Source: an uncultured Bacteroidales bacterium
GTDB taxonomy: Bacteria; Bacteroidota; Bacteroidia; Bacteroidales; Muribaculaceae
NCBI GenBank assembly: GCA_947072905.1
Contig: CAMTKF010000022.1
Coordinates: 1-40,185 of the forward strand
Length of the DNA: 40,185 bases
Reading direction: 5' to 3'
Made by a program: the position numbers and the translations under genes. Below, piece by piece: positions 6,815 through 14,882 of the stretch. The notes below the pieces were generated by a model. It worked only from the letters and a program-made list of their open reading frames with translations, had not been told where the DNA came from and ran no database searches. Positions within the stretch are counted from its first letter, which is position 1. Each line of letters starts with the position of its first letter.

Positions 6815-7768
6815 ATGACAAATATCCTACAGGTAGAAAACGTAAGCAAGACCTTCACCAATCATAAGGCATTGGATGATGTCTCGCTCGAAGTGCCCGA
6901 GGGCAAGGTGTACGGGCTGCTCGGGCCTAACGGTGCGGGCAAAACCACTCTGATACGCATTATCAATCATATAACCGCTCCCGACAGCGGACGGGTGCTC
7001 TTTGACGGACATCAGCTCACGGCTGCCGACATAGTCAACATAGGCTACTTGCCCGAGGAGCGCGGCCTGTATAAGAAAATGAAGGTAGGCGACCAAGCAG
7101 TATTTTTCGCCCGCCTCAAGGGCCTGTCAAAAGCAGATGCCACCCGAGCTTTGAAGCAATGGTTTGAACGACTTGAGATTTCGTCGTGGTGGGACAAGAA
7201 AGTAGAGGAACTGTCAAAGGGTATGGCGCAGAAGGTGCAGTTTATAGTGACTGTGCTGCACAATCCCAAGCTGCTGATATTCGACGAGCCATTCTCGGGC
7301 TTCGATCCCATCAATGCCAATGTGCTCAAGCATGAGATTCTGAAGCTGCGCGACGAGGGCGCAACTGTGATTTTCTCCACACACAACATGGCTTCGGTAG
7401 AAGAACTTTGCGACAATATAACCCTTATAAACAAATCGCATAATATCCTCACCGGGCCGGTATCGGAGCTGCGCCGCCGTTTCAGCAACAATTGCTACGA
7501 AATAGGATTTGAGGGCAATGCCAAGGAGCTGATTGCCAAGATTCAGCCCTGTGTGCGTACCATAGAGCCTATGGCCACCGACCGCGACGGTATCTCGCAT
7601 GTGCGCTTCTCGCTCAATTCGCAGGACGACCTGCGCAATCTGCTCGGAGTGGCCAATGCCGAGGTGATGCTGCGCACGTTCAATCCACTGTTGCCTTCGA
7701 TGGATGAAATATTCATCCGTACCGTAGAAAATTCCAATCACTCAACCCCAACACCTCCCGAACTATGA
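6815..7768 (+). CDS. ABC exporter ATP-binding subunit (NatA-like)
   Basis: A 317-residue ATPase. Walker A is GPNGAGKT, the signature is LSKGMAQK, Walker B is LLIFDEP and the switch histidine is in STHNM. A C-terminal extension of about 100 residues follows the nucleotide-binding domain, as in NatA/CcmA-type exporters (DUF4162-like). The ATG at 6815 is preferred over an upstream in-frame codon because it gives the usual N-terminus (ILQVENVSKTF). The stop overlaps the start of the permease gene (ATGA), so the two subunits are translationally coupled. The family exports sodium ions, drugs or other small molecules; the substrate cannot be told here. Confidence 0.93.
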   Translation: MTNILQVENVSKTFTNHKALDDVSLEVPEGKVYGLLGPNGAGKTTLIRIINHITAPDSGRVLFDGHQLTAADIVNIGYLPEERGLYKKMKVGDQAVFFARLKGLSKADATRALKQWFERLEISSWWDKKVEELSKGMAQKVQFIVTVLHNPKLLIFDEPFSGFDPINANVLKHEILKLRDEGATVIFSTHNMASVEELCDNITLINKSHNILTGPVSELRRRFSNNCYEIGFEGNAKELIAKIQPCVRTIEPMATDRDGISHVRFSLNSQDDLRNLLGVANAEVMLRTFNPLLPSMDEIFIRTVENSNHSTPTPPEL

Positions 7769-9027
7769 GCAGAGCACTATCTATAATTATTGCGCGTGAA
7801 TATCTTGAGAGAGTAAAGCGCAAGAGCTTCATAATCACCACAATCCTTATGCCTATAATCATGCTGGCCATAATGGTTGCGCCGGCTGTCATAGCCATGA
7901 TGTCAACCCCCGAAGAGCAGGTGATAGCCGTGATAGATGATTCGGGCGTTGTGGCAGGACGTCTGCACGACAGCGACGAGATTACATTCAAACGGGTGGC
8001 CGATAACATCGACGTGGTGAAGAAGGAAGAAGCCTATGGAGCTATTCTTGTAATAGGCTCGAATGTGGTGACCGATCCCGACGACAATGTCACTCTTTAC
8101 ACCCACGGCTCGCCCTCGCTCACTACCGAAAGGTTTGTGAAGGACCAGATTGAAGATGCCGTTGAGTCGCGCCGCATAGAACTGTATGAGATCGACAACC
8201 TGCGACAGATTATGGAAGATGTACAGGTAGATATGAAGATGAAGACCTACAGGCTCGACCAGGATGAGGAGAACGAGACATCATCGCTGTTGTCTTACCT
8301 GCTGGGTACGTTCATGATGCTGATACTGTATTTCTTCATTATGCTCTATGGTCAGATGGTGATGACTTCCATTATTGAGGAAAAGAACAATCGAGTGCTC
8401 GAACTGGTGGTATCGTCGGTCAACCCCAACGACCTCATGATGGGTAAAATACTCGGTATAGGAGCGGTAGCGGTGACTCAGATTCTTATATGGGCCATAC
8501 TTATCGTAGCCGGCTCGTTGTGCCTTATGCCGTTCATGACTACAGCAGCTGCCACTGCCGACGATCCCACACTCGTAGCCGCCATATCGCAGCTCGGTGA
8601 TCCGGCCTTTATGGCAAAGTTGGTGGTGTTCATGGTACTGTTCCTCATAGGCGGCTATCTGTTCTACTCGTCGATATATGCAGCCATAGGCTCGGCGGTG
8701 GACAACATACAGGACGCCTCGCAGCTGCAGACCGTGGCTATTGTGCCCATAATCCTTGCCCTTATCATATCTATGAGTGTGGTGCAGGATCCTAATTCGG
8801 GACTTGCATTGTGGACCTCAATGATTCCATTTACCTCGCCCATGGTTATGATGGCACGCATGCCCTTCGGCATACCTGTGTGGCAATCATTGCTCTCGGT
8901 GGTTCTGCTCTACGTGTCGTTCTTCGGAATGATATGGTTGTCGGCCAAGATATACCGTGTGGGTATATTTATGTATGGCAAGAAGCCAACTTTTATGGAA
9001 CTCATGCGTTGGGTAAGATATAAGTAA
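7765..9027 (+). CDS. ABC-2 type exporter permease (NatB-like)
   Basis: A 420-residue membrane subunit. One helix lies near residues 20-48 after a cytoplasmic YLERVKRKSF segment, then an extracytoplasmic domain of about 130 residues, then five to six helices: around TFMMLILYFFIMLYG, the IIEEKNNRVLELVVSSV coupling motif typical of NatB/ABC-2 permeases, LIWAILIVAGSLCL, LVVFMVLFLIGGYLF, IVPIILALIISMSV and LLSVVLLYVSFFGMIW. It pairs with the ATPase encoded four bases upstream. Low confidence applies only to the substrate. Confidence 0.92.
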   Translation: MSRALSIIIAREYLERVKRKSFIITTILMPIIMLAIMVAPAVIAMMSTPEEQVIAVIDDSGVVAGRLHDSDEITFKRVADNIDVVKKEEAYGAILVIGSNVVTDPDDNVTLYTHGSPSLTTERFVKDQIEDAVESRRIELYEIDNLRQIMEDVQVDMKMKTYRLDQDEENETSSLLSYLLGTFMMLILYFFIMLYGQMVMTSIIEEKNNRVLELVVSSVNPNDLMMGKILGIGAVAVTQILIWAILIVAGSLCLMPFMTTAAATADDPTLVAAISQLGDPAFMAKLVVFMVLFLIGGYLFYSSIYAAIGSAVDNIQDASQLQTVAIVPIILALIISMSVVQDPNSGLALWTSMIPFTSPMVMMARMPFGIPVWQSLLSVVLLYVSFFGMIWLSAKIYRVGIFMYGKKPTFMELMRWVRYK

Positions 9028-9041
9028 GTACAAACAAGATT

Positions 9042-9263
9042 ATGGCAGAATGGATTAAAATTGCATCCTTCGCCACGCCTCAGGATGCGTACATAGTAAA
9101 GGGAATGCTCGAATCCAACGATATTCCTACGGTATTGAACAATGCCACCATATCGTCGGTGTATCCTATGACCGATACGTGGGCACCGGTTGAATTACTG
9201 GTTCCCAAACACGATGAAATCCGTGCCCGACAGCTGATGAAACTCGACGGCGATATGGCCTGA
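9042..9263 (+). CDS. DUF2007-family small protein
   Basis: A 73-residue single-domain protein with the DUF2007 pattern: an opening beta strand (WIKIASFATPQDAYIVKGMLESNDIPTVLNN), a middle loop and a closing strand (PVELLVPKHDEIRARQLM). The fold is PII-like and its role is not established, though it is often described as a putative signal-transducing domain. It lies 14 bases after the permease gene and before a strong terminator, so it is the last gene of the exporter operon. Confidence 0.85.
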   Translation: MAEWIKIASFATPQDAYIVKGMLESNDIPTVLNNATISSVYPMTDTWAPVELLVPKHDEIRARQLMKLDGDMA

Positions 9264-9276
9264 AAAGTCTACAGAG

Positions 9277-9330
9277 AAAGATTGGCGCTGTTTGTTGAGA
9301 GATTGCAACAAACAGCGCTAATCTTTTGTT
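9277..9330 (+). terminator. Intrinsic terminator of the exporter operon
   Basis: A 21-bp stem (9277-9297 with 9306-9326, one G-U pair) with an eight-base loop ends in a T-rich run (ATCTTTTG). It is one of the strongest hairpins in the window. Confidence 0.85.
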
Positions 9331-9372
9331 ATTTATGGAAAAGACAATTAACTAATTATATAATATTCGACC

Positions 9373-10029
9373 ATGGATAATTCAATTATCTCGCCTTACA
9401 CACAGGCACTCAACGCACAGACAACCAAACTCGAAGATTATCTCGACAGTGGCTTTAAAACTATTGGTATTCCTGCCGATATATCGCAGGTAGAGTCTTC
9501 AAAGATGAATATGCTTGGCAAGTCAAGCATCTGTTTTGCCATTATAGGAGTTGCAGCGATTATATTTGGATTTGTAATCTCAAATCTCAGTGTAATCATA
9601 ACAGGTGCAGCTGCAATCTTCAGCGCATGGTATCTCTATATGAAGGGACGTCAGGCCTCGCGTGCCGAAGCATACTCAGGTCTCAGTACCAAAATATTCG
9701 GCGAAATTTCGGTTATTACCGATAAGGTTTCGTCGGAGTGGAACAGCTTTATCAGCTTGCAGAACGATAATCTGAAAAAACAGATAGTAAGTTCAACCGA
9801 TCCCACCGACAGTAAGGTCAGCATGATTGACAAAGTGGAGACATCCCCTGCCGTAAAAGTCAATCTCGACCAAATGCAGGCGGAGCTCAATAAGGTAGCC
9901 GCCGGCGAAGATCTCTCGGCCTATAAACAATACCTTAGCAAAGCCTACGGCACAATCAAGAACGAAATTTCTGCCGTTGAAACTTCGCAGCAGAGTATCT
10001 ATAACACCCTGAGCAAAGCTGCCGTATAA
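9373..10029 (+). CDS. Unknown inner-membrane protein with two helices
   Basis: A 218-residue protein. The N-terminal 45 residues are polar and helical (NAQTTKLEDYLDSGFKTIG). Two adjacent membrane helices span about residues 52-70 (SICFAIIGVAAIIFGFVI) and 73-92 (LSVIITGAAAIFSAWYLYM). A long cytoplasmic or periplasmic C-terminal region of about 125 residues is helical and rich in Ser, Lys and Gln. No family is recognised. There is no signal peptide. It stands alone between the exporter operon terminator and a small RNA, so context gives no clue to function. Confidence 0.7.
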   Translation: MDNSIISPYTQALNAQTTKLEDYLDSGFKTIGIPADISQVESSKMNMLGKSSICFAIIGVAAIIFGFVISNLSVIITGAAAIFSAWYLYMKGRQASRAEAYSGLSTKIFGEISVITDKVSSEWNSFISLQNDNLKKQIVSSTDPTDSKVSMIDKVETSPAVKVNLDQMQAELNKVAAGEDLSAYKQYLSKAYGTIKNEISAVETSQQSIYNTLSKAAV

Positions 10030-10155
10030 CGCTCATTCTCCCTCATCTCTACAGCGCTAAGCATCCCATGGGGCTGTCTAATTTTGGTTGTTAGGCAGCC
10101 CTGCTTATGTTTTGTTTATGAAATGTTAAAATTCCGGTTTTTTAATGCCATTTTA

Positions 10156-10185
10156 TTGTTATTCTAAAAATTCTTATTAACTTTG
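10156..10185 (+). promoter_or_regulatory. Promoter of the short RNA
   Basis: TTG (10156-10158), a 19-base gap, then TAACTTTG (10178-10185), an exact Bacteroidetes-type promoter. The next thing downstream on this strand is not a gene but a hairpin with a U-tract. Confidence 0.75.
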
Positions 10186-10190
10186 TGCCA

Positions 10191-10246
10191 ACAGATTCCG
10201 CCACGCTTAGGCTTTGCATGCGTACCCAGGCGGAACTTTTATTTTT
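10191..10246 (+). ncRNA. Short RNA candidate, about 56 nt
   Basis: The predicted start (about 10191) is five bases after a perfect -7 box. The transcript folds at once into a two-tier hairpin: TTCCGCC (10196-10202) with GGCGGAA (10229-10235), and inside it ACGC with GCGT, leaving a five-base bulge on the 3' side. The run CTTTTATTTTT ends it. A promoter and terminator this close, with no frame between, indicate a tiny stand-alone RNA. No family is recognised. The other reading is an early terminator that silences transcription from a promoter facing the antisense side of the kinase gene. Confidence 0.55.
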
Positions 10247-10281
10247 ATATACCGTGGACTATTTTCTTCATAAATTCAAGT

Positions 10282-10378
10282 CTGAGTAATGGATATTGCC
10301 ATTAAGATAGGACTGAATGTTGTGCTAATGATATTACGGTAATATCTTAACGTAAACTCGCTTTGTAATATTACTCAG
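10282..10378. repeat. Nested inverted repeats beside the kinase 3' end
   Basis: CTGAGTAAT (10282-10290) is the exact inverse of ATTACTCAG (10370-10378). Inside, TTAAGATA (10302-10309) pairs with TATCTTAA (10343-10350), and GATATTAC/GTAATATC (10330-10346) forms an alternative tight palindrome. It starts six bases past the histidine kinase stop, so it may act as the kinase mRNA 3' structure. The rest of the 354-base gap upstream holds the short RNA. Confidence 0.45.
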
Positions 10379-10383
10379 GGTAG

Positions 10384-11814
10384 TTATTTCCCTTTGGGAA
10401 GTTTGAATATGAATTCCAATCCTCCGGTTTTTAAGTTTTTAGCAGTTATGTCGCCATTCATTGCCACGAATATGCGTTTGACGAGTGAGAGGCCAAGGCC
10501 TGAACCACCGTTTTTGCGAGATCTGCCGGTATCTACCCTGTAAAACAGGTCGAAGAGTCGTTCAAGATGCTCATTTTCAACACCGATACCGTCGTCGGAG
10601 TATGAAAATACAAGATAATCATCTTCTTCGCCGATAAATTTAATTGAAATGAGCTTGCCGCACGAATGTTTTACCGAGTTTATAATCAGATTAAACAATG
10701 CCTTGTTTAGCAAGCCTTCGTTACCCTTGACCATGCACCCGGCCGGAATATTCATCTCCAAAGCCATATTTCCAACTTTATGATTATGCTTTACGTCATC
10801 AAATAATTTTATGATGAAGCTTTGGAAATCAAAATCCTTGCAAACTATGGCAATCTTGTTTTCCTGGATACGCATTACCGAATTCAGGTCATCAATAAGG
10901 TCGGCCAAACGGTCTATATTGTCGCTTGCCCGAATTATGAACTTGTTTTTTTGCTCTATCGAGATATTCTCATCGGTGCGTATCGTATCAAGATAACCCT
11001 TGATTATGGCAACCGGTGTATTAAGTTCATGACTTACGTTCACGCCTATCTGACGCTCGTGGAATAACTTTTCCTCTTCGGCTTTTAATTTCTCTTTGTA
11101 TAAAAGCACCAGTCTTTTAGATACATCGCCGAGTTCATCTTTTGAGAAGTGCCATGACTCTATATCATCGGGCATATCATTTGACGAAATCATTTCTGCA
11201 AAGTCGCGCAGCGCGTAGACATTGCGGCAAATGGCCTTGGAACTGAAATAGGCGAGTATGAACGAGAGAACTCCCAATCCAAAAACGACGATCCATATAA
11301 CCGAGTCGATACTAAGAAATTCAAGTACCTCGCCCTTGTAAGGCAGTGCGGCAAAGGTGTGTATTGTTCCGTCGCCACTTATGGCGGAACTCACCATATA
11401 CTTAGAGCCGAACATTGTCATGTCGTGCAGAGAGGGAGTATTTCTCTTGGTCCATGAATCCTTAAATGCGGGGAGCAATTGCCCGGACTCGTTGTGGATC
11501 GGAATTGTTGTGGCATTATTATCAGCAATTATATTGCCATCGTTATCATATACCGTAATGTGTAATGGCTCAAGAGTGGTCTGATTAGTAAAAAGTCTTA
11601 TGAAATCAACTGTTTTCTGTAAATCGGCACCTTTGTTGTAGGCATCGATTATTGTAGTGTTTACGTTGACCAATCTGTTGCCGAGATTATGACTGAGCCG
11701 CTGCCTTTCGTGAGCCACAAAGTATAGGATGGTTATGCCTATAACTATCCACAATAATCCTACCAAAGGGAAAAATAATTTCCAATGCAATCGTGATATA
11801 CGGTTTTTAGTCAT
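10384..11814 (-). CDS. Membrane sensor histidine kinase (solo)
   Basis: A 476-residue kinase. Membrane helices lie at about residues 12-33 and 170-192, enclosing a periplasmic sensor domain of about 135 residues. A HAMP linker follows, then the phosphoacceptor H262 in NVSHELNTP, the N box (NLIINSVKH), G1 (DDGIGV), F box and G2 (GGSGLGL). The chemistry is autophosphorylation on His with transfer to a response regulator. No response-regulator gene is adjacent, so its partner must be elsewhere. The sensor domain carries DNDGNIIADN, a typical PAS/Cache-like strand turn; the ligand is unknown. The gene is divergent from queA. Confidence 0.92.
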   Translation of the reverse strand: MTKNRISRLHWKLFFPLVGLLWIVIGITILYFVAHERQRLSHNLGNRLVNVNTTIIDAYNKGADLQKTVDFIRLFTNQTTLEPLHITVYDNDGNIIADNNATTIPIHNESGQLLPAFKDSWTKRNTPSLHDMTMFGSKYMVSSAISGDGTIHTFAALPYKGEVLEFLSIDSVIWIVVFGLGVLSFILAYFSSKAICRNVYALRDFAEMISSNDMPDDIESWHFSKDELGDVSKRLVLLYKEKLKAEEEKLFHERQIGVNVSHELNTPVAIIKGYLDTIRTDENISIEQKNKFIIRASDNIDRLADLIDDLNSVMRIQENKIAIVCKDFDFQSFIIKLFDDVKHNHKVGNMALEMNIPAGCMVKGNEGLLNKALFNLIINSVKHSCGKLISIKFIGEEDDYLVFSYSDDGIGVENEHLERLFDLFYRVDTGRSRKNGGSGLGLSLVKRIFVAMNGDITAKNLKTGGLEFIFKLPKGK

Positions 11815-11912
11815 TCAGAATCAGTTTTTTCATTAGTGATGTAAGGCCATACATATAACAAAATAATGATAAAATTGTTCGTTTAGTGGAAGAGCGTGTG
11901 TAATAATATTCG

Positions 11913-11920
11913 TAACTTTG
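11913..11920 (+). promoter_or_regulatory. -7 box of queA
   Basis: TAACTTTG is a perfect TAnnTTTG match. The start would lie near 11926, leaving about 20 bases before the ATG at 11946. No TTTG is seen at the expected -33 position. Confidence 0.65.
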
Positions 11921-11945
11921 CGTGAAATTTTAAAAAGCAAAGATT

Positions 11946-13163
11946 ATGGCTGGTCCACAAAATATACTGATAGGAAATTACGATTATCCACTGCTACAGC
12001 ACAGGATTGCGCAGCATCCTTTGGCTCAACGCGATTCGTGCAAGTTGTTGGTGAAGAAACAAGACGAAGGCCCTGTTGAACACGTATTCAACGAATTACC
12101 ATCGTTATTACCCGATAACGCAGTGCTGGTGTATAACAACACCCGTGTGATAAACGCGCGCCTGCGTTTCCGCAAGGCTACCGGCGCCATCATCGAGGTG
12201 TTCTGCCTTGAGCCGGATGCGCCTGCCGATTATGCCGAAAACTTCGCTGCTACATCAAGCTGCCGGTGGCTGTGCTTTGTTGGAAATTCAAAACGCTGGA
12301 AAGAAGGCGCCCTCGAGGGCCTTGTGAGGGTAGGCGACCGCGATGTGGTGCTGAAAGCAGTAAGGAAACAGGCCGCCGGCAATGCCTGGATAGTGGAATT
12401 TGGATGGGATTGCGGCGTGAGCTTTGCCGAGGTGATAGCTGCGGCCGGCGAAATACCAATTCCTCCTTATCTCAACCGTTCTACCGAAGAAGCTGACTCA
12501 AGCGACTATCAGACAATCTATTCGCATATCGACGGTTCGGTAGCTGCTCCTACCGCCGGGCTGCATTTCACGCCCGAACTGCTCGAAGCCATAAGCCACA
12601 GGGGTATTCCGCGCCTTGAGGTTACACTGCACGTCGGTGCCGGCACATTCCAACCCGTGAAAAGCGATGCGATAGGCGATCATCCCATGCACAGCGAGTT
12701 TATTGCAGTAGACCGTGAAGTGCTGCGCAGTCTTGCCCTACTCGTTGCCGATCACAATATAATAGCTGTAGGCACCACATCGGTACGTACGCTCGAGAGC
12801 CTGTTTCATATAGGCTGTCTTATATCTGAAGGCTTGTGGGATGGAGAAGTGCCTCAATGGTATCCCTACAGCGATAATCATCCGCAACTGTCGGCAACCG
12901 AGGCTTTTGAAGCCATACTCCGTTATCTCGATGATAATAATGCCGATGCCTTGATAGGGTCAACCCGTATCATAATAGCTCCCGGATATGAATATAAAGT
13001 GGTGAAAGGCATGGTGACCAACTTCCATCAGCCACGCTCAACGCTGCTGCTGCTTGTTTCGGCATTTATTGGCGATGAACAATGGCGTCCGATGTATGAC
13101 TTTGCCCTGGCCAATGACTTCCGTTTCCTCAGCTACGGCGATGCTTGCCTGTTGCTGAGATAA
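11946..13163 (+). CDS. queA: S-adenosylmethionine:tRNA ribosyltransferase-isomerase QueA
   Basis: A 405-residue enzyme of the queuosine pathway. It transfers the ribosyl part of SAM onto 7-aminomethyl-7-deazaguanine at the wobble position of GUN-anticodon tRNAs, making epoxyqueuosine. Family motifs seen: VYNNTRVINARL near residue 60, SVAAPTAGLHFTPELL near residue 200, LHVGAGTFQPVK near residue 227, and the C-terminal MVTNFHQPRSTLLLLVSAF. It is about 50 residues longer than the E. coli enzyme; the extra length is consistent with Bacteroidetes homologues. It is monocistronic, bounded by its own promoter and a downstream hairpin. Confidence 0.96.
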   Translation: MAGPQNILIGNYDYPLLQHRIAQHPLAQRDSCKLLVKKQDEGPVEHVFNELPSLLPDNAVLVYNNTRVINARLRFRKATGAIIEVFCLEPDAPADYAENFAATSSCRWLCFVGNSKRWKEGALEGLVRVGDRDVVLKAVRKQAAGNAWIVEFGWDCGVSFAEVIAAAGEIPIPPYLNRSTEEADSSDYQTIYSHIDGSVAAPTAGLHFTPELLEAISHRGIPRLEVTLHVGAGTFQPVKSDAIGDHPMHSEFIAVDREVLRSLALLVADHNIIAVGTTSVRTLESLFHIGCLISEGLWDGEVPQWYPYSDNHPQLSATEAFEAILRYLDDNNADALIGSTRIIIAPGYEYKVVKGMVTNFHQPRSTLLLLVSAFIGDEQWRPMYDFALANDFRFLSYGDACLLLR

Positions 13164-13174
13164 ATTTAAAATCA

Positions 13175-13210
13175 GCAGGCCCGACTGTGATTGCTCACGG
13201 CCGGGCCTGC
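13175..13210 (+). terminator. Hairpin after queA
   Basis: GCAGGCCCG (13175-13183) pairs with CGGGCCTGC (13202-13210), with a further GTGA/TCAC pair inside the loop. Only a short T-run (CTTTG) follows, so termination may be partial or factor-assisted. Confidence 0.6.
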
Positions 13211-13228
13211 CTTTGCAGAATTATATAA

Positions 13229-13323
13229 CATTCAACCATATAGTCGATTGAATGGAGAGAAGCGGGATGCCACTGCAGCGCGTGCCATTTTTGCGCGTAG
13301 CCGGGGATATATTATCCCGCTTC
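13229..13323. repeat. Two hairpins between queA and the glutaminase-like gene
   Basis: CATTCAA (13229-13235) pairs with TTGAATG (13248-13254). GAAGCGGGAT (13259-13268) pairs exactly with ATCCCGCTTC (13314-13323) across 45 bases. These are on the 3' side of the minus-strand glutaminase-like gene (stop at 13337) and may stabilise its mRNA end. No gene is seen here. Confidence 0.45.
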
Positions 13324-13336
13324 CCTGTCGTGCACG

Positions 13337-14263
13337 TTATTTTTCCGCTTTCACGCGCGCTGAAGCGTATATGTTGAGTTGCAATTCGTTTGCAATCCTG
13401 CGGATGGCCTTGGCAGCCTTTACCGATACTCCATTTTGATCGAGAGCCGGTGCATACGCTGCGATAGCGCCGAATCCGGGCAGTACGGCAAGTATTGCAC
13501 CACCCATGCTGTTTGCTGCCGGCAGACCTACGGTCATCATCCATGCGCGGCCTTCTTTGTGTACGCCACGAGCCATGGTGGTAACTACGTTGGCTGCTAT
13601 GGCACCGTCAAAAGCTATCTGTCCATTGAGGGGATTTCGACCGTCAGATGCAATGGTGGCACCCATTGTAGCGAGCTGTTCGGTAGTGAGCTGCAGCGAC
13701 GATAGACGTGTGAACAGGTCAAGAGAAGTTTCTGCGTCGTCATACAGGTTGTAGCCTGCTTCCTGGAATGAGTTTACGGCGTTTGAGGCTGAGTTTTCAG
13801 CTTTGAGTCGTTCATAAAGCTTGTCGTCGAGGATAGGGGCAGAGCCTAACATATTGATAAGGTTGTTAATCATAACCTGCCACTTGCCATCGGGGTCGTT
13901 TGAAGGTTCAACCACACTTACGGCACGAACACCGTGAGCACTTACTGCGAGACCCTTTGGCTTGTTTTCCTTGCTGCATTTACCGCAGGCCACACCGGCC
14001 TTTTTAACCAATTCTTCGGGTGTGTTCTGGCTGAGAACCATTACGTGAGTGGGGACGAGAGCAATACGTCCGAGTGGCGACAGTACTTTGGTATCGCCCT
14101 TGTTTATGGTTGTGCCGTCGGTAAGCACTACGCTTATGCCGAAAGCTTTATCGTTGACTTCTCCAAGGCGGGCATCTACTGAGCCTTCCTTAATGCTTTT
14201 ATTCATCTCAAACGCATCTTCGACTGCTTTGCCGACGCGTTCTATAGAAACTTTCCTTTCCAT
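13337..14263 (-). CDS. Glutaminase-family protein lacking catalytic Ser and Lys
   Basis: The start MERKVS (ATG at 14261-14263) resembles the MDKKVT start of Bacteroides glutaminases; another in-frame ATG lies five codons upstream at 14278. The glutaminase (GlsA) fold is recognisable through FGISVVLTDGTTINKGDT, the ENSASNAVN and LDLFTRLSSLQLTTEQLATMG segments, DGRNPLNG, and GLPA..MGGAILAVLPG near the C-terminus. In active GlsA, GDT is followed by a QS(I/V)SK motif whose Ser and Lys do the chemistry. Here the aligned bases read GRIAL, putting Arg and Leu in those places, and GLPAKSG reads GLPAANS. A CGKC motif replaces the usual central region. It is probably not a glutaminase; a redox, binding or regulatory role is open. 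Confidence 0.8.
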   Translation of the reverse strand: MERKVSIERVGKAVEDAFEMNKSIKEGSVDARLGEVNDKAFGISVVLTDGTTINKGDTKVLSPLGRIALVPTHVMVLSQNTPEELVKKAGVACGKCSKENKPKGLAVSAHGVRAVSVVEPSNDPDGKWQVMINNLINMLGSAPILDDKLYERLKAENSASNAVNSFQEAGYNLYDDAETSLDLFTRLSSLQLTTEQLATMGATIASDGRNPLNGQIAFDGAIAANVVTTMARGVHKEGRAWMMTVGLPAANSMGGAILAVLPGFGAIAAYAPALDQNGVSVKAAKAIRRIANELQLNIYASARVKAEK

Positions 14264-14420
14264 AATTATTACTGTCATTTAATTCTTAAATTATGATACT
14301 TAAACGCTATGGAGCGGATAAAGTTGCGCACCCTGCATTAAAATAAATATACGATTGTTATCCAAACTTAAATACGGGCAAGAGTGTTATTCATAAGGTA
14401 ATAATCTTAATTTGAATAAT

Positions 14421-14882
14421 ATGAAAAAATATCTCTATCTATTGTTTGTGCTGCTTAGTGCCGGCTTTTTGAGCGCGAGTCTGGTGTCATGTTCAGATGA
14501 CGACGATGATTGGTACGAAATCAGTTATGGGCAGCTTCCTCCGCAGGCCTAGGTATTCCTCGAAACGTATTGGGGCGGGTATGCCGTATCGTCTATGGAG
14601 ATGGATGGCCATGGCGCCGGAACCACATACGAAGTAATCCTTACCAACGGTACTCAGTTTGAGTTTGACAGCACCGGACTGTGGGTTGAAATTGACGCCC
14701 CTATGGGAATGGCGCTGCCTACAGGCTTTATCCACCCCGGTATCATCAACTTTGTAAGTCTTAACTTCCCCGATCAGGAAATCAATGAGATTTCGCGCGA
14801 ATATTATGGTTATGAGGTTGAATTGACCAATGAGGTTGAACTTAACTTCAATTCCAACGGAAATATCATCTATAATTATTAA
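14421..14882 (+). pseudogene. PepSY-like lipoprotein interrupted by an in-frame amber codon
   Basis: The frame opens with a lipoprotein signal peptide (MKKYLYLLFVLLSAG, lipobox LVSC near residue 30) and an Asp-rich linker, then reaches TAG at 14550-14552 (codon 44). The same frame continues without another stop to TAA at 14880-14882, 153 codons in all. The part after TAG is a good PepSY-like (DUF2874) domain: FLETYWGG, TYEVILTNGTQFEFDSTGLW, then a second repeat REYYGYEVELTNEVELNF. The family expects Gln or Lys at the stop position, one base change away (CAG or AAG). TAG ends other genes here normally (for example xerC), so the genome does not read TAG as an amino acid. It is a recent nonsense mutation, a sequencing error or occasional readthrough. 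Confidence 0.8.

Noticed and set aside
14550-14552. Genome-wide reassignment of TAG to Gln
   Set aside because: Other clear genes in the window end in TAG at the expected place, so TAG is a normal stop.
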